Source: Paratinospora sagittata (Eukaryota; Streptophyta; Magnoliopsida; Ranunculales; Menispermaceae). Taken from it: a DNA stretch of 64,000 bases. The stretch spans positions 2,819,931 through 2,883,930 of the forward strand of contig CM069598.1 in assembly GCA_035771175.1 (NCBI GenBank). The letters are read 5' to 3'. Positions 50,285 through 61,672 of this stretch are shown one piece after another. The position numbers and the translations under genes are program-made. The stretch's first letter is position 1. The number at the start of each line of letters is the position of its first letter. A model generated the notes under the pieces. That model did no database searches, was not told the DNA's origin, and saw only the letters and a list, made by a program, of their open reading frames with translations.

Positions 50285-50590
50285 AGAACGTTTTGGCACT
50301 GGCGCTCTTCGCGTTTTCAAATTGGCGAGGAGAAAGTGAAAGTTTTGAAGACTACGGGAGTTAAATGATCGGCGCAACGGCACTCTTTTGGGCGATGTTA
50401 TCCTGGTCCTGTGTTGCATGTTTTATCTTGGCATCCGATATATCTAATCGTTGAAGGTTTGATCTGTGATGAACGGTTTGACCTCTGACCTCGTAGAACC
50501 AGTGTCCCATCATCAACAACACCCCAGTAGGAGAAAAAAGCCATACTCATATATGTTTAATTTAAAAAATTTACAAATTCCGGACGCCTT

Positions 50591-50662
50591 GCTTCCATAG
50601 CGTAGTGGTAGTGCGTTCGCTTTGTAAGTGAAAGGTGGTCGCGTGTTCGATGGGTGCTTTTT
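50591..50662 (+). pseudogene. Degenerate tRNA-Thr(UGU)-like sequence
   Basis: The sequence begins GCTTCCATAGCGTAGTGGTA, giving an acceptor strand and D arm. The anticodon arm TTCGC-TTTGTAA-GTGAA has anticodon TGT. A TTCGATG T-loop follows. The T stem has a mismatch and the 3' acceptor strand does not pair with the 5' strand, so it is probably a tRNA pseudogene. It lacks room for a normal 3' end before a T-rich stretch. Confidence 0.6.
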
Positions 50663-51053
50663 ATTTTACTTTATTTGCTCGCAGATTCTTGAAACTGAAT
50701 ATGGTGATGCTTACAAAAGCATTTTTTCGCTCTGATTTCCGCTGTTTTGAGTGGAAGAGATGAGATATTCTTAATTATCTTTTTTTTTTTTTTCTCCTAA
50801 GATCTGTTTAGCAAACTAGTTAATTAGTCAAGCCAGGCCAGCCCAAAATCTGATTTCCCAGATATATAATATATCTCCCAATTTGAAAGTAACATTAAGA
50901 ACAAATACACTCCATCTTTTTCGACATGATCCTAATAATCTGAAACCCACTTTAATTTCTTCTGTCATTTGAACTCACAAACCGAAGTACTCATGGCTAA
51001 TGCAGGTATATATATATATATACATATATGATTTCTTATATGATATATAGTTT

Positions 51054-53215
51054 TCATGAATACTTATAATACTGGTCATAAGCAACATTATCATAGCTAG
51101 CCAGTGCAACCTGCTGGTGTTGCTGTCCTGGTGCTTGGTTGACAATCACAGACCCATCCACAAAGTACGTACCACCCACAGCTGTACCCATAACCCCCTG
51201 CTGCTGGCTCGTCGTCAACTGATGAAATGGCGCGTAAGCCGCTGTGCCGTTAGTGCTTGCGGTGGCACCTAAATGGACCAAATGATCCATGTCGGTGGTT
51301 TGTTGTTTCAAAAACAATGACAGTACACCATTAGTAGAACCTCTGGCTGAACCAATTAGGTGGTTATGATCAGTTTCAAGCTCGCGGTAGCGGCGGAGGA
51401 ACATGGAAAGCGGGCGCACATATTCTTCGAACCCAAGCTTGTTCATGGCCCATAAGAGGTCGTCAGCCGTTATGGTCTTGCGCTGCTCACGCTGGCACCG
51501 CTCGTTGGCTTCCCCAGTGATGAGGGAGATGTACTCCGAGACGCATTCTTGAATGGTCTCCTTGGCGTCATCGGAGATCTTCGCTTGGTTTGGTAGAATT
51601 CTTCGCATGATTCTTATGATGTTTGCTATTGGCATGTACTGATCGTTATCGCGAACGGTTCGAGCTGTTCTAGGAGAGCCGGATAATTGGTTGGTCGAGC
51701 GGGTCAGCATTCCTCCTATGTTTCAAGAACAAAGGCAAGACAAAGATTAGATTATTAGAACAACATCAAGGCATATATAGATAGGAGATAAATAGGGGTA
51801 TATATATAAGTACATTGCAATTAGATTTAATCTCTCACAAGATGATTACTTGTACTATGCTATTATTAGGGAGACCCTAAATAAGATGAACTATTGCAAA
51901 AGGAAGTAGAAGAAAGGTGAACTATTATAACTAAACTGAGATTTGATAATTGCCTTATATAATATGTTTTTATATCGACTTAGTCCTCGATAAAGTGAAA
52001 TAGACGAAGCAGATTCATATAACTGAACCCTATAATTTTTTTAAAAAAAAGAAGCTTAGTTGAGTTGAGATTATAGTTATGTGCCATGTTACAATGTCAT
52101 TTATGAGATTATAAATACTTAATAAAGTTTTTTTTTTAAAATTTATACAAGTGATTACACTAGTGTTTTCTTATTAATATTGTTAATAGATTATTCTTTT
52201 TTAAATTGATTTCATGCATCTTAATCACCTTAAATGATTTTCTCTTTAAAATTTTATTTCTAATTAAGAAATCGCAGCACAATGAAAATAACCAAAGTTT
52301 AGGTCACCCTGACAACCTTTAGCAAAGTAACATATTTAATGTCCCGGGTCTCTTATGTAGAGGTATCCTAAGCTTATACCCCGACATATATATAGATGCA
52401 GTGGAGTATTTTCTGTGTGGCACACAGGCACAATGTTCGCAGGGACATGATAAACCCCTCCTTAACCGTTTTCAATTTTTTTAAAGACTAAAACTGAAGA
52501 GGAAACAACAATTCTTCCTTCCAAAAGGATGCATGAAATGCCCATGTGCCATGGGCGTCTTAATTTCTAATTTCTAATTATGCATTTACTCTCTCTCTCT
52601 GTCCAAAAAATTAATTTTAAAAAAAACAAACAAACAAAAATTAAATGAACAAAACAAAATCTGAACAAGAACGAAAAAAGAAAAAACACTTGTTCTAGAG
52701 TGAGAAAAGGAATTAATACAAGAAAAAAAGAAGAAGAACAAAACAGAAATAGAAGCAGAGTAGCAGAGATTCGAACCCAAACGACGTAAAAAGAAAGAAT
52801 AATAAGAAGATGAACAGATACAGAGTGTGCGGCGCTTTTCCCACGCAACAAGATATCGAAGGAAGAAACAATGAGATTTGACCTAAGGTCATTTTCATTA
52901 CTAAAGATCGAGATTTTGCTTGAAAGAGCTATAGTTGAGATTTATTAACAGAGAAACACCGAGATAGTTCAGCATAAAATGTTGCCTGCATGCAAGTCAA
53001 TGGCGATCAAGATCAACGATACCGTCAAACCATGAAAAAAGAAAAGAAAAAAAAACAATTGATAACGGAGTTTGGACTATAAATTCGGATCAGAATGACA
53101 GTAGATTAGGGTTTATATATAGCTAGTGATATGAGCCTTGATTTCTCGTATGAAGTTTACCAGAACGTGATTCCTGGAGCATCTGGAAACCATTGGAGGA
53201 TCCTTGACGTTCCAT
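51054..53215 (-). CDS. LEC1-type NF-Y subunit B (NF-YB6/9-like)
   Basis: I propose two exons: 53215-53161 and 51715-51054, joined in frame by a GT-AG intron of 1,445 bp, giving 238 residues that begin [11 protein letters not shown]. The ME-R-G start is typical of LEC1 and L1L proteins. The histone-fold B domain runs from about residue 43 ([18 protein letters not shown]) to 135 ([16 protein letters not shown]). It contains KISDDAKE, where the Asp replacing the usual Lys marks LEC1-type subunits, and the NF-YA/NF-YC contact helix [23 protein letters not shown]1-type proteins form CCAAT-binding trimers that drive embryo and seed maturation programs. A shorter protein from the ATG at 51710 is possible if exon 1 is wrong. 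Confidence 0.88.
52213..52218 (+). promoter_or_regulatory. RY motif CATGCA in NF-YB intron
   Basis: CATGCA, the core of the RY element bound by ABI3/FUS3/LEC2 B3 factors, in the proposed first intron of the LEC1-type gene. A single hexamer is weak evidence alone. Confidence 0.35.
52530..52535 (-). promoter_or_regulatory. RY motif in NF-YB intron (minus strand)
   Basis: TGCATG on the plus strand gives CATGCA on the gene strand. It is the second of three RY cores in the intron. Confidence 0.35.
52987..52994. promoter_or_regulatory. Palindromic RY repeat TGCATGCA
   Basis: TGCATGCA carries the RY core on both strands, about 165 bp downstream of exon 1 of the LEC1-type gene. This is the strongest of the three RY sites. 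Confidence 0.45.
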
Positions 53216-53280
53216 AATCTCTCAATCTTCAAGCTCTCTCTCTCTCCCTCTCGCTTCAATTTGGCGTTAAAACTGTTCTC

Positions 53281-53286
53281 CTTATA
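53281..53286 (-). promoter_or_regulatory. TATA box candidate of the LEC1-type gene
   Basis: TATAAG on the minus strand lies about 66 bp upstream of the proposed exon 1 ATG and is followed by a GA-rich leader. The spacing suits a TATA box with a short leader. Confidence 0.45.
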
Positions 53287-53304
53287 GCGCTGACAATGAT
53301 TTTC

Positions 53305-53310
53305 CACGTG
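53305..53310. promoter_or_regulatory. G-box CACGTG (CCACGTGG)
   Basis: A palindromic CCACGTGG lies 20 bp upstream of the TATA candidate of the LEC1-type gene. bZIP and bHLH factors bind this site. A second G-box, GCACGTGC, is at 53425-53430. Confidence 0.5.
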
Positions 53311-53424
53311 GCAAACGGGCGTTGTGAACGAGGTCGCTCACAGAATGAAGCTGGAAAGAGCGAATTTTACTGGCCGTAACAGGTGCCCACTTTCCCACTA
53401 GTGTTTATGGAGTTTCGACTGTCG

Positions 53425-53430
53425 CACGTG
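53425..53430. promoter_or_regulatory. G-box CACGTG (GCACGTGC)
   Basis: Second G-box about 210 bp upstream of the proposed start codon of the LEC1-type gene, in a palindromic GCACGTGC context. Confidence 0.45.
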
Positions 53431-53612
53431 CAATGAGATTCACACGTATACTGTTCCTATCTTCCCGAAATAATTTTCTAATTATTTTATATTATACTTA
53501 TAGTAGCAATGACAATTTTAAATGTAATAATATAAAATGTTTTATTCGCCACAAATAGCTATAAGATTAAAAATTGTCAAAAAAATATTTTAGAATGACA
53601 CATCATTACAAA

Positions 53613-53758
53613 GGCCTGTGTGGGAGAGAATGTGTTTCATATTCGAAAGCGTTTTTTTTCAAACGCAATCGCAATTGCAAAAGGCCAAACACCCAAAAAT
53701 CACGTTTGCATAAACTATTTGTTGCAATGCAGTTTTCACCGCGCTCCCAAACAGGGCC
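53613..53758. mobile_element. Short MITE-like element with GGCC.TGT.TGGGAG termini
   Basis: The left end GGCCTGTGTGGGAG and the reverse complement of the right end GGCCCTGTTTGGGAG are inverted copies (146 bp). The inside is rich in GCAA/TTGC motifs. No clear target duplication. It lies between the LEC1-type and ABC1 kinase genes; a TTTC run follows at 53913-53932. Confidence 0.55.
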
Positions 53759-54074
53759 ATAGTCAGTCATAATAGTAGAGTCATGTGCATTGAGTACATT
53801 CCTTTTTGTATTAATACAAATGGTTGCAATGCCAAAAATATGGTGAATTTGGGAACAAAACACCTTGAATCCTCAAAAGAGCTTATTACATACATCCTAA
53901 CTAATTATATTTCTTTCTTTCTTTCTTTCTTTTCAGAATTTTGAAATTGGAGGCCAGGAGGAGGTGTTACCTGAATTGAATGCAATACATAACCTGTGGT
54001 TTGCATGTACACTTCGATGAATTTAGGACGCCAATCATGTATACAGGTAGAATAAACAATGATGAATGTGGAAA

Positions 54075-57000
54075 TCAGATCATTTTCTCAATTTTATCAA
54101 GCATCTTCACCCTTTGCATGGATCTAAGAAACAATGTCAAGAAAACACCTGCATTGTTTAGAATCTTTAGTAACCATCCATTGGCTTGAGGAAAAAGATC
54201 AAAACTAAATTTACATTTGAATTCTTTTGGCCAAGGAAAACAATTCTGTCTGAAATAGTTTGACAGAACTTACCGGCACCAAGGAAAGACCCATTTGCAA
54301 TAACTTGACTGCCTTGGCTGCCGAATGTGATCCCAACATTTAGCAGAGTTCCTCCCAAGACTGTATAAATGGTAGCCATTTGAAGTATAGTGGCCTTCCG
54401 AGCTGCTCTTTCGGACTGTTGAATGGAGTTATCATTAAATTCAGTTATTAACGAACATTTAGAAGTAATAGCAAAGGCAATATTGCTATGGAACAATGAG
54501 CTGCTTTTTGCACATTAATACAGAAAGTTTAAGAGAAAAAAGAAGAAGAAAACCTCAAGAACCCTGACTCGGAGTTTCAAATCTCCTGATCCAAGTTGTT
54601 GAACAAACTCCTCTATGCGCTGAATTCTATATGGCATTGAGATGGTAGAGGTCCTGGCCTGTAATTCATGACCCAAGATTTTTGGGGTCAGTTTATTAGT
54701 TGTTTAGGAGTTTGTATCAATGGTTTATTGAAAAAAAAAAAGAAGTTCCAGGAAGTTAGTCTGTTAGACTATCAGATTAGGCGTCTTCAAGGCATTAGAC
54801 TGTCGTAGCAAAGGCAAAAACAATTATCTTATAAACAATTCATGGATACAACATTACGATCAACTAACTGAATAGGCAGAGTTAAAGGGCAAGCACGTAC
54901 ATCATCAGCTTGTTTTCTTATCTCTTGCACGAGTTCTGCTCCATTGCGCTGCTTTTGTTTTAAATCTAGCAACTCCTGTAATTTTTTTTCACATCCTTTA
55001 GATGAACTTCAATTCTTTGCAAAACAATGAGCACCATAGCTTGACAATAAAAGAGGCAAATACCTGGGCATAAGGTGCCGCAATCTTTGCAAATGAAAAA
55101 TCTGGATCTAGAATGTATCCAATACCTGCAAGAAAGCAAAGGCCACAAGAAAGCTTTTAATTTTTTCTTGAAATTAAGAAAGAAAAGAAAACTTATTATA
55201 GTAATCAACAATATGGATGAAATATGCTCATTCTCATAGATCTGAAATTTGACCGTTTAAGTTCCAAGAGATGCTTTTGAATTACATATACATAGGTGCA
55301 GAAAAATACACCCACAGGTCCCTTTCCACCTTCCTCTTTTCTTAGCAAACATAATTCCACTGAATGTTTCTTGAGAACATATTTAACAAAGAGTATCCAA
55401 ACAAGTACTTGCAAAGATCAAGAAATATTCTCAGAGCAGCTTTTCCCAGTAATAACCAAATCGAATTTGAGAATAACAATGGGTCATTTGTCTACGTGGG
55501 TTTATGCCAAATACCTAGTATTTGATATTTATTTTGATGAATGTCTCTTCCTATTTCAGATGAAGATTTAGCCCTTGATAGAAGTGGATTTATGTACTTT
55601 AAGCTTTACCGAGTTTCTTTGTATTTCGGACCTGTCTGAAAGTTTGCTTTACCTTTATACTTCGTGGTAACTATTCACTATATTTTCATTTCTATTTTGT
55701 GCAGATCTGGCATTGATAGCACACATGTCAAATATGCATTCAAATTTATGCTAAAGTATTGGATGAGCACACAAGAGTCTACCTTCAAGGGTTGAAAATG
55801 CCCTCAGGACAAAAGTGAAAGTGGATGGGAAGCGGAAGGGCTGATCTGTTGCAATAGCAAATAAATCCTGCAACAAGAAGACCCAACCATACTGATGAAA
55901 TTATAGGCAGTACCAAATACCATTTTAATATATTACAATTTGACATGTTTGCTTCATTTCTTTTATTTATTCACTTTTATAAGTACAGCATTTTTGTCAT
56001 TATCCAATATAATTAACAAAAACAAGTAGGTTATGAGTGCTGACCACACATAGAGAGAGAGAGAGCCCAATGAACTCGATTCATGAAATAGAGACAATTT
56101 TGCCCAAGGTCAAGAAGATCAGCTCGCGTCTCATTTAATCCACTCTGGTTTTTTTCTACTTAGTACTTTCAACCACAGCTATATTCACTACCGCCTCTGA
56201 CTAAGCATTATTTTTGCACATTGCACCATTTGCCGGTCTGTCCCACCATCAAGCTATATTATGCATATAAACTTGCAGTATCCTATTTGTTTACAAGAAC
56301 CAAAAGGAAGCAAGAAAAATGAAAATAAAAAGAAAAAAAAGGCGACTAAGAGCAGTGTGCATTCAAATTCAATGTGACTCGTTAAAATAACAGGTTAAGT
56401 TCAGTAGTTTAGTGACATCACCATGAGTGACATCACCAAATGCCTAAGCAGGTAGAATCTATTTCCTCCATTCAGTTTTATCCAAAACCATATTTATAAT
56501 TCAAGCTATGTAAAATTGATTTTACTACGTCAACATGCATCCTTTTAAAGCCTTCCCACCTTTCAACTGCCTTAACATTAATGAGAAAACAAATAGAATA
56601 AATTGCAAGCAATTGTTGTTTCTTGCAAGTAAATCAAGAAAAAATTGACCAGATTTGAACATCCTGAATTAAATGAATCGAGAAGAAACCATACAAGTAT
56701 GACTGCTGTTTCTGGTAAGTCACCTGGCTATGGTTACATTTGGACAAATTCAATGTAGGTTTAACACTGGTCTGTCTAGCATGAGAGTTCACCTTCCATG
56801 TCATCAATCTCCAAAAGATTAAATATAGCACTTACAAAGGAAAAAACTATAAAAAAAAGTGTGCACCTCTTACCCTGATGTATCTCTTACTTAATTGAAA
56901 TTTCATGCCTCTGTGATTTAATCTTATAGCTGCTGAATCATACAAGGAGGGCTTCAATCAAATCTTTGCTTACCTCACCAATTGCAGCCAGAGTCTGCTC

Positions 57001-59969
57001 CTGATCTGGTGTTTGACTTAATAAATTATCCAAGAAAAACTGCACTGACCTCCGCACCTAGACATACAATATACTAAATTTCAGAAATGGCAATGAATCA
57101 TTGGAGAGCTAGCCAAATTAAATATGGACAATTGAATCATAAACGAACAATTCCTTCACTTGTCTGAGTTCACAGAGGGATCTCGACAGATGGTAATTCT
57201 GGTGTGAGATTTGAAATATTCAGATGAATAGAATAGTGATTCATATTTATTTGAATTCTTAAAAAGATTTAGAGAACCACAAATTAATAGCATCTTTTAC
57301 ATTGAAACTCCTAATATACCCAACAAAATATTTGCACAATCCATAACTAGTGGCATATTACCGATGACATGTCTCCAGTGGGTTGCAGCGCTCCAAGATC
57401 TATTAGGGATTTGATAACCTGCACATAAGCAGCCTTAACTTGGTTAGAAATTGAGACAATCAGCTCCATCCTAAAGGTGGATGATTAAGTTTTGCATGAA
57501 GGAAATCTACATTGAACCTATTGTATGTAAAATGCTAAAATGCTACCCAAGCCTATGCACCATAGTTACACTGTTAAGGTTCTTGTGGCCGAGTTTTTGG
57601 TTTTCCATGACACAAACTTGCTATTTAGCCTCCATAAAGAGATTTGACTCAAGACCTTCAGCACTGAGTTTACAGATTCACCACTCTTTGAAATCAAAAT
57701 AATTTCTGCAGTGAATTTTCTTAGCACTAGCTTGTTATACATAATAAATTTTTGTTGGGCCTCCACCTACTAGTTATAGCTTTTAGGTCCTATAGTTTCT
57801 AACAAATTTTAAAAGTACATTTTATCTATATTTCTCTCTTGCCTTGATGCTTTTTAGGTAGTACTTAATTGAAGCTAATAAATTGGTCTAGTTACAACTG
57901 GTAGAAGTGGATGTAACTTCAATATGTCGTGTTCTCTCTTGTCCCAGTCATTGAATTTTAAACTTCACTAACTAGAAGCCACTGAATTGGATAGGTACAA
58001 CAAGTGGAACCAGGGAAGATACATCTAACAGCTGTATGTCATGTATTTGAAAGGTGTTGCAATTCATAGAAGTGAGTATATTATGCATGATGGACATGGG
58101 TAGAAGTGGCACCTAGGCAAATTGCTGATCTTAATAAAGCCTGAGTGATTCAGGTAACTTATTCCAGAATCCAGATATTAGTAGAAATCTAATAAGGTCC
58201 ATTGGCAATGTGCAAAGAGTAAACTAAGTGGAAAATTGAAGATGCACATTAAGAGGCCAAAACCAAACCTTTCTCCCATCTTTTTCATACACAGCATAGA
58301 ACAGTTCTAGCAATCTCTCCCTGGTGAATGATTTTATTTCTCCCATCATACCAAAATCATAGTAGATCAGGGAACCATCAACATCAATTGCAAGATTCCC
58401 AGGATGAGGATCAGCATGAAAGAAGCCAGTTTTAAGTATCTGAATCAGCAACAACCCCATGTCAAAAAAAAAAAAAAGCCTGTTAATTAGTTAATTACAA
58501 GAAAAGAACAATCAAGTATTTAGAAATGCTTATAGGAAACATTTTAGAAGGCTACTCCATGCAGAACTTTATGCATCTGATTATAGCAAAGTCTTTCATG
58601 TTATATCTATATGCAGCATGATGTTCACTTGAACTGTAAGAAATGGTAATGTTGTTGACCTGAATCAGGTAAGCTTCAATGGCATGTGAAGAAATTAGAG
58701 ATCGATTGAAGCCTTTCGCATCAATCACATCCACCTTGTTTATCTTAATGCCTATCCAAAAAATTGCAAACTTAACATTACCTTTGCAGCAAGAAATTCA
58801 TGTTCTAATTATACTGTTATATGTGAAGGAAAATGTCAAATTGACAAACCATACATCAACCATAGTTTAGACAGAAACCTGGAACATACTCCAATGTCAA
58901 CACCTTTTTGGTAGTATAATCCCAAAAGACCAGCTACAAGGAAAAAAGGAAGTCTTCCATAAGAATATGCAAGGTTATCTTAAGAACTATCTTTTCCATC
59001 ACCAAGCCCATTAAACATGTCATTATAATTGTAGTAAAAATATCAATGCCAATAAAAGTTTAACAACAGCAACAGAACAAAACAGATTTAAGTGATGACA
59101 GCAATGTAGTAAGAGACATACAGGCACTCGGACCCATTTTACATTTCGGAAATCCCTGCGGATTCTATCAGCATTCTTCCCTTCATTTATATAATCGATT
59201 TCTTGATACAGAATCCTGAAAAGAACAGAAGAATTACCAAGTGGGAAATAATATTATCAGAAGTCACAGAAAAGGAAAACATGTTCAACAGAAATTACAC
59301 GCTGAGCTAAAGTTAAAATCAACCACAGCAAATTAATTCAAAACCAAACTGACAGATTATGACTTTAAACTTTCATGTTTCATATCTAGATAATAACATG
59401 GTACTTAAAATAACTATCATCATAGTACAGAAAATACTTTATGAAATCCACGAAAATTGAAGCTTCCCTATCCTTCATTTACAGAAAAAAAAAAATCAGG
59501 TATAAGACACTCTTCACATAAGTTGCAATAGTGGAAATAATTGGCTTTTGGTCTTTTGAGGATAATACAACTCACATTGTCTCTCATTGAGTAAAGTTGG
59601 TATTCAGTAGTCTTTAACTTGGTTGTCATACTGTCTATTTTAGCTCTTTTATCTTATGGGCACTGTTTGGCGTCTTCCTGTAAAAGCTTCATTATTTTTC
59701 ATGGGGATATTTTTTTGTCTTTTACCATCTAGTGAATATAGTTTTATTTCTAGTGAACTGGTAGGATTCCACACAACCTCTCACCTACTAGGGGGCTAAA
59801 TTGAAGAAACATACAGAAAGGATTAAAGAAAAGAATTCCAGCAGAAAAAGGAGCAGAAGAAATCCTATTGCTTACGTTGCACATTCTTCATATATGCCAA
59901 TCCAGTCCCTAGTGGGACCTCCTAGAGTCTCGCTTCTCTGAAAATACTCAGCAATTAGCTTCAAGTTTC
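54075..59969 (-). CDS. ABC1-type (ABC1K/ADCK) chloroplast kinase, 3' part
   Basis: Thirteen in-phase GT-AG exons give 395 C-terminal residues: 59969-59876, 59215-59122, 58933-58879, 58751-58660, 58439-58269, 57418-57362, 57057-56974, 55867-55783, 55125-55064, 54975-54901, 54658-54554, 54415-54274, 54148-54075. The ABC1 signatures are FFHADPHPGN (catalytic loop) and YYDFGMMGEI (metal-binding DFG). LTLEYVPGIKINKV precedes them. The last 74-bp exon gives FLRSMQRVKMLDKIEKMI. ABC1 kinases are atypical kinases of chloroplasts and mitochondria tied to prenylquinone metabolism and stress. Resemblance is to the ABC1K7/K8 (SIA1/OSA1) pair, which affects chloroplast lipids and iron/ROS balance. The N-terminus with transit peptide and KxGQ motif lies beyond the window, past copia element 2. 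Confidence 0.88.
57745..57803 (+). repeat. Degenerate LTR-like fragment
   Basis: TTTGTTGGGCCTCCACCTAC, AGTTATAGCTTTTAGGTCC and TAGTTTCTAACA, the same family as at 33236-33316 and, inverted, at 28857-29150. It lies in an intron of the ABC1 kinase gene. Confidence 0.5.
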
Positions 59970-61291
59970 CTGGAAAAGAAGAACAATTAATTAAGATAAC
60001 TAAAGAGGACAGATGACAGAAACTCTCTGATGCATGGTGCAACATAGAAATGTATTCTCTAACCAGATTTCACTGTCCTAAAATACAAACATGTGTCCAT
60101 CGGTTAAATAGAGACATGGAAAATAGATAACTACACACATTTATGGTGCCCCATAAAAGAACCACAGGTTGTTTGATAAGTACTATGGATTGATAGCAAA
60201 TTTTAACGACCAACATCAATTTCTAAATGCGGCTTAGAATAAATGTTGAAAGCATTGAACTATCTGATCTTTCTTGGAATCAACTAATGGTTTCTCAAGA
60301 GATATAAAAAGTGTAAAACAGAAGAAGCATGATGACAAAATGAATGAAAACAATACACATCAAGCTTTTATCTTCCGTGGTAGTAATTATGTTTATTTAG
60401 ATGCTTGACTGACATTTTGTGCTTCATTCAAAAGAACGTCCTGATTGATGCTCAGTGTGGATAAACAACATATTTTACATTCAAAATCATGAAATTGGGA
60501 TGGGAGTGCTTCTATAGAACTATCGTCATCATCTACTATCCCAAACAACACAACTCTTACAGAGCACTTTAATTCTATCTTTAGCCATTATCCTGAGTCA
60601 AGGTATGCTGTATGCATTCTCTTATATTTCTTACTACCATCATCTACACATTCTAATCGACAAGCCTCTCAATGGCCGTTTCAACTCCACCATTGGCCAT
60701 GTCATGGGTCAAGGCATGTGTTCTCTATCACTCTTTACTACCAATATGCCTGTATATTTCATTCTTATTTGAAAACTCTATAACTGATAATAGGTTTATC
60801 TCCAATTATAGCTATTTGGCAAATTGAATTGAACATGCTATTTCTTGAACATTCAGCTCCATAGACAATATTTGACATCAATTATTTTGAAAGATTCTAT
60901 TAATTCGATTAATATATTCCTAAATCCTAACATATAATAAACTTCACAATTATTCCATTCTCAATTAATTAAAGATAACTGATGGAACCCATTTCTTTTC
61001 AGTGTTTCCTTTCTGCCAAAATTAACTGAGCTTTATCCATAGGAGGTTTAAATTCAGTTCCATATATCATGTCTTGGCCTGACTTATGCTAAAACCTAAG
61101 ACATACATTCATCGTCTTAATTTCATCAACTAATGCTATAATACCTGCGAATAACATACTTCAAAGCAGATTGTCCCAAATTTGACATGGATTAGCATGA
61201 GTACTGAGCAGGTAATCCCTCTATAACAGTGAATTGATATGATCAGGGGAAGCATATGGCTTGATTTATAAAGAAAGCAGAAGCTTAAAGG
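59970..61291. other. ABC1 kinase intron, no exon seen
   Basis: AT-rich sequence between the most upstream visible exon of the ABC1 kinase gene and the MITE. I see no exon of the gene and no recognisable repeat in it. Confidence 0.45.
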
Positions 61292-61662
61292 CAGTGTTAT
61301 CAAGGGCCTAGGCCCCTTGGGTAGTGGCACCGCCAAGACCACCGTCTAGGCGGTTTGGGGAGGTCTAAGCAAACATTTTTTTTAAAGGATTTTTTTAAAA
61401 AAAAATTTTTTTTGTTAAAACCTGCGAAATCCTCCCTTCTTCCACTTCAACTTATGAATTAAATTAATAATTACATATAATTTAATATATAAATTAAATT
61501 AATAATTACATATATATATATATATGGAGTGAGGGACCAATGAATAAATAAATAAATTTTTCAGGGACCTCTAAATAAATATTTTATATCCCGCCTTAAT
61601 CCCGCCTAGGCCCCGCCTCGCCTAATTAAGGTTTACCGCCTACCACCGCCTTGACAACACTG
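61292..61662. mobile_element. hAT-type MITE with 8-bp target duplication
   Basis: A 371-bp non-autonomous element with terminal inverted repeats CAGTGTTATCAAGG and CAGTGTTGTCAAGG (13 of 14 match) and a perfect 8-bp target duplication CTTAAAGG at 61284-61291 and 61663-61670. The ends are GC-rich (GGCGG, CCTAGGC) and the middle is AT-rich with a TA run at about 61510-61526. The TIR start CAGTG and the 8-bp duplication indicate the hAT superfamily. No coding capacity. Confidence 0.9.
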
Positions 61663-61672
61663 CTTAAAGGTA

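Larger units (their letters stand above)
50006..51053. other. Intergenic: INCENP promoter and NF-YB 3' flank
   Basis: Contains the INCENP leader and promoter with AACGG motifs, a degenerate tRNA-like sequence at 50591-50662, and the 3' flank of the NF-YB gene with a short TA run at 51008-51026. Confidence 0.5.

Noticed and set aside
52567..52898. Hydrophobic minus-strand frames upstream of NF-YB
   Set aside because: Low-complexity Phe/Leu translations inside the proposed NF-YB intron, overlapping each other in several frames.
53113..53307. 64-codon minus-strand frame overlapping NF-YB exon 1
   Set aside because: It uses another frame than the LEC1-like N-terminus and runs past the donor at 53160; it may at most be an upstream frame.
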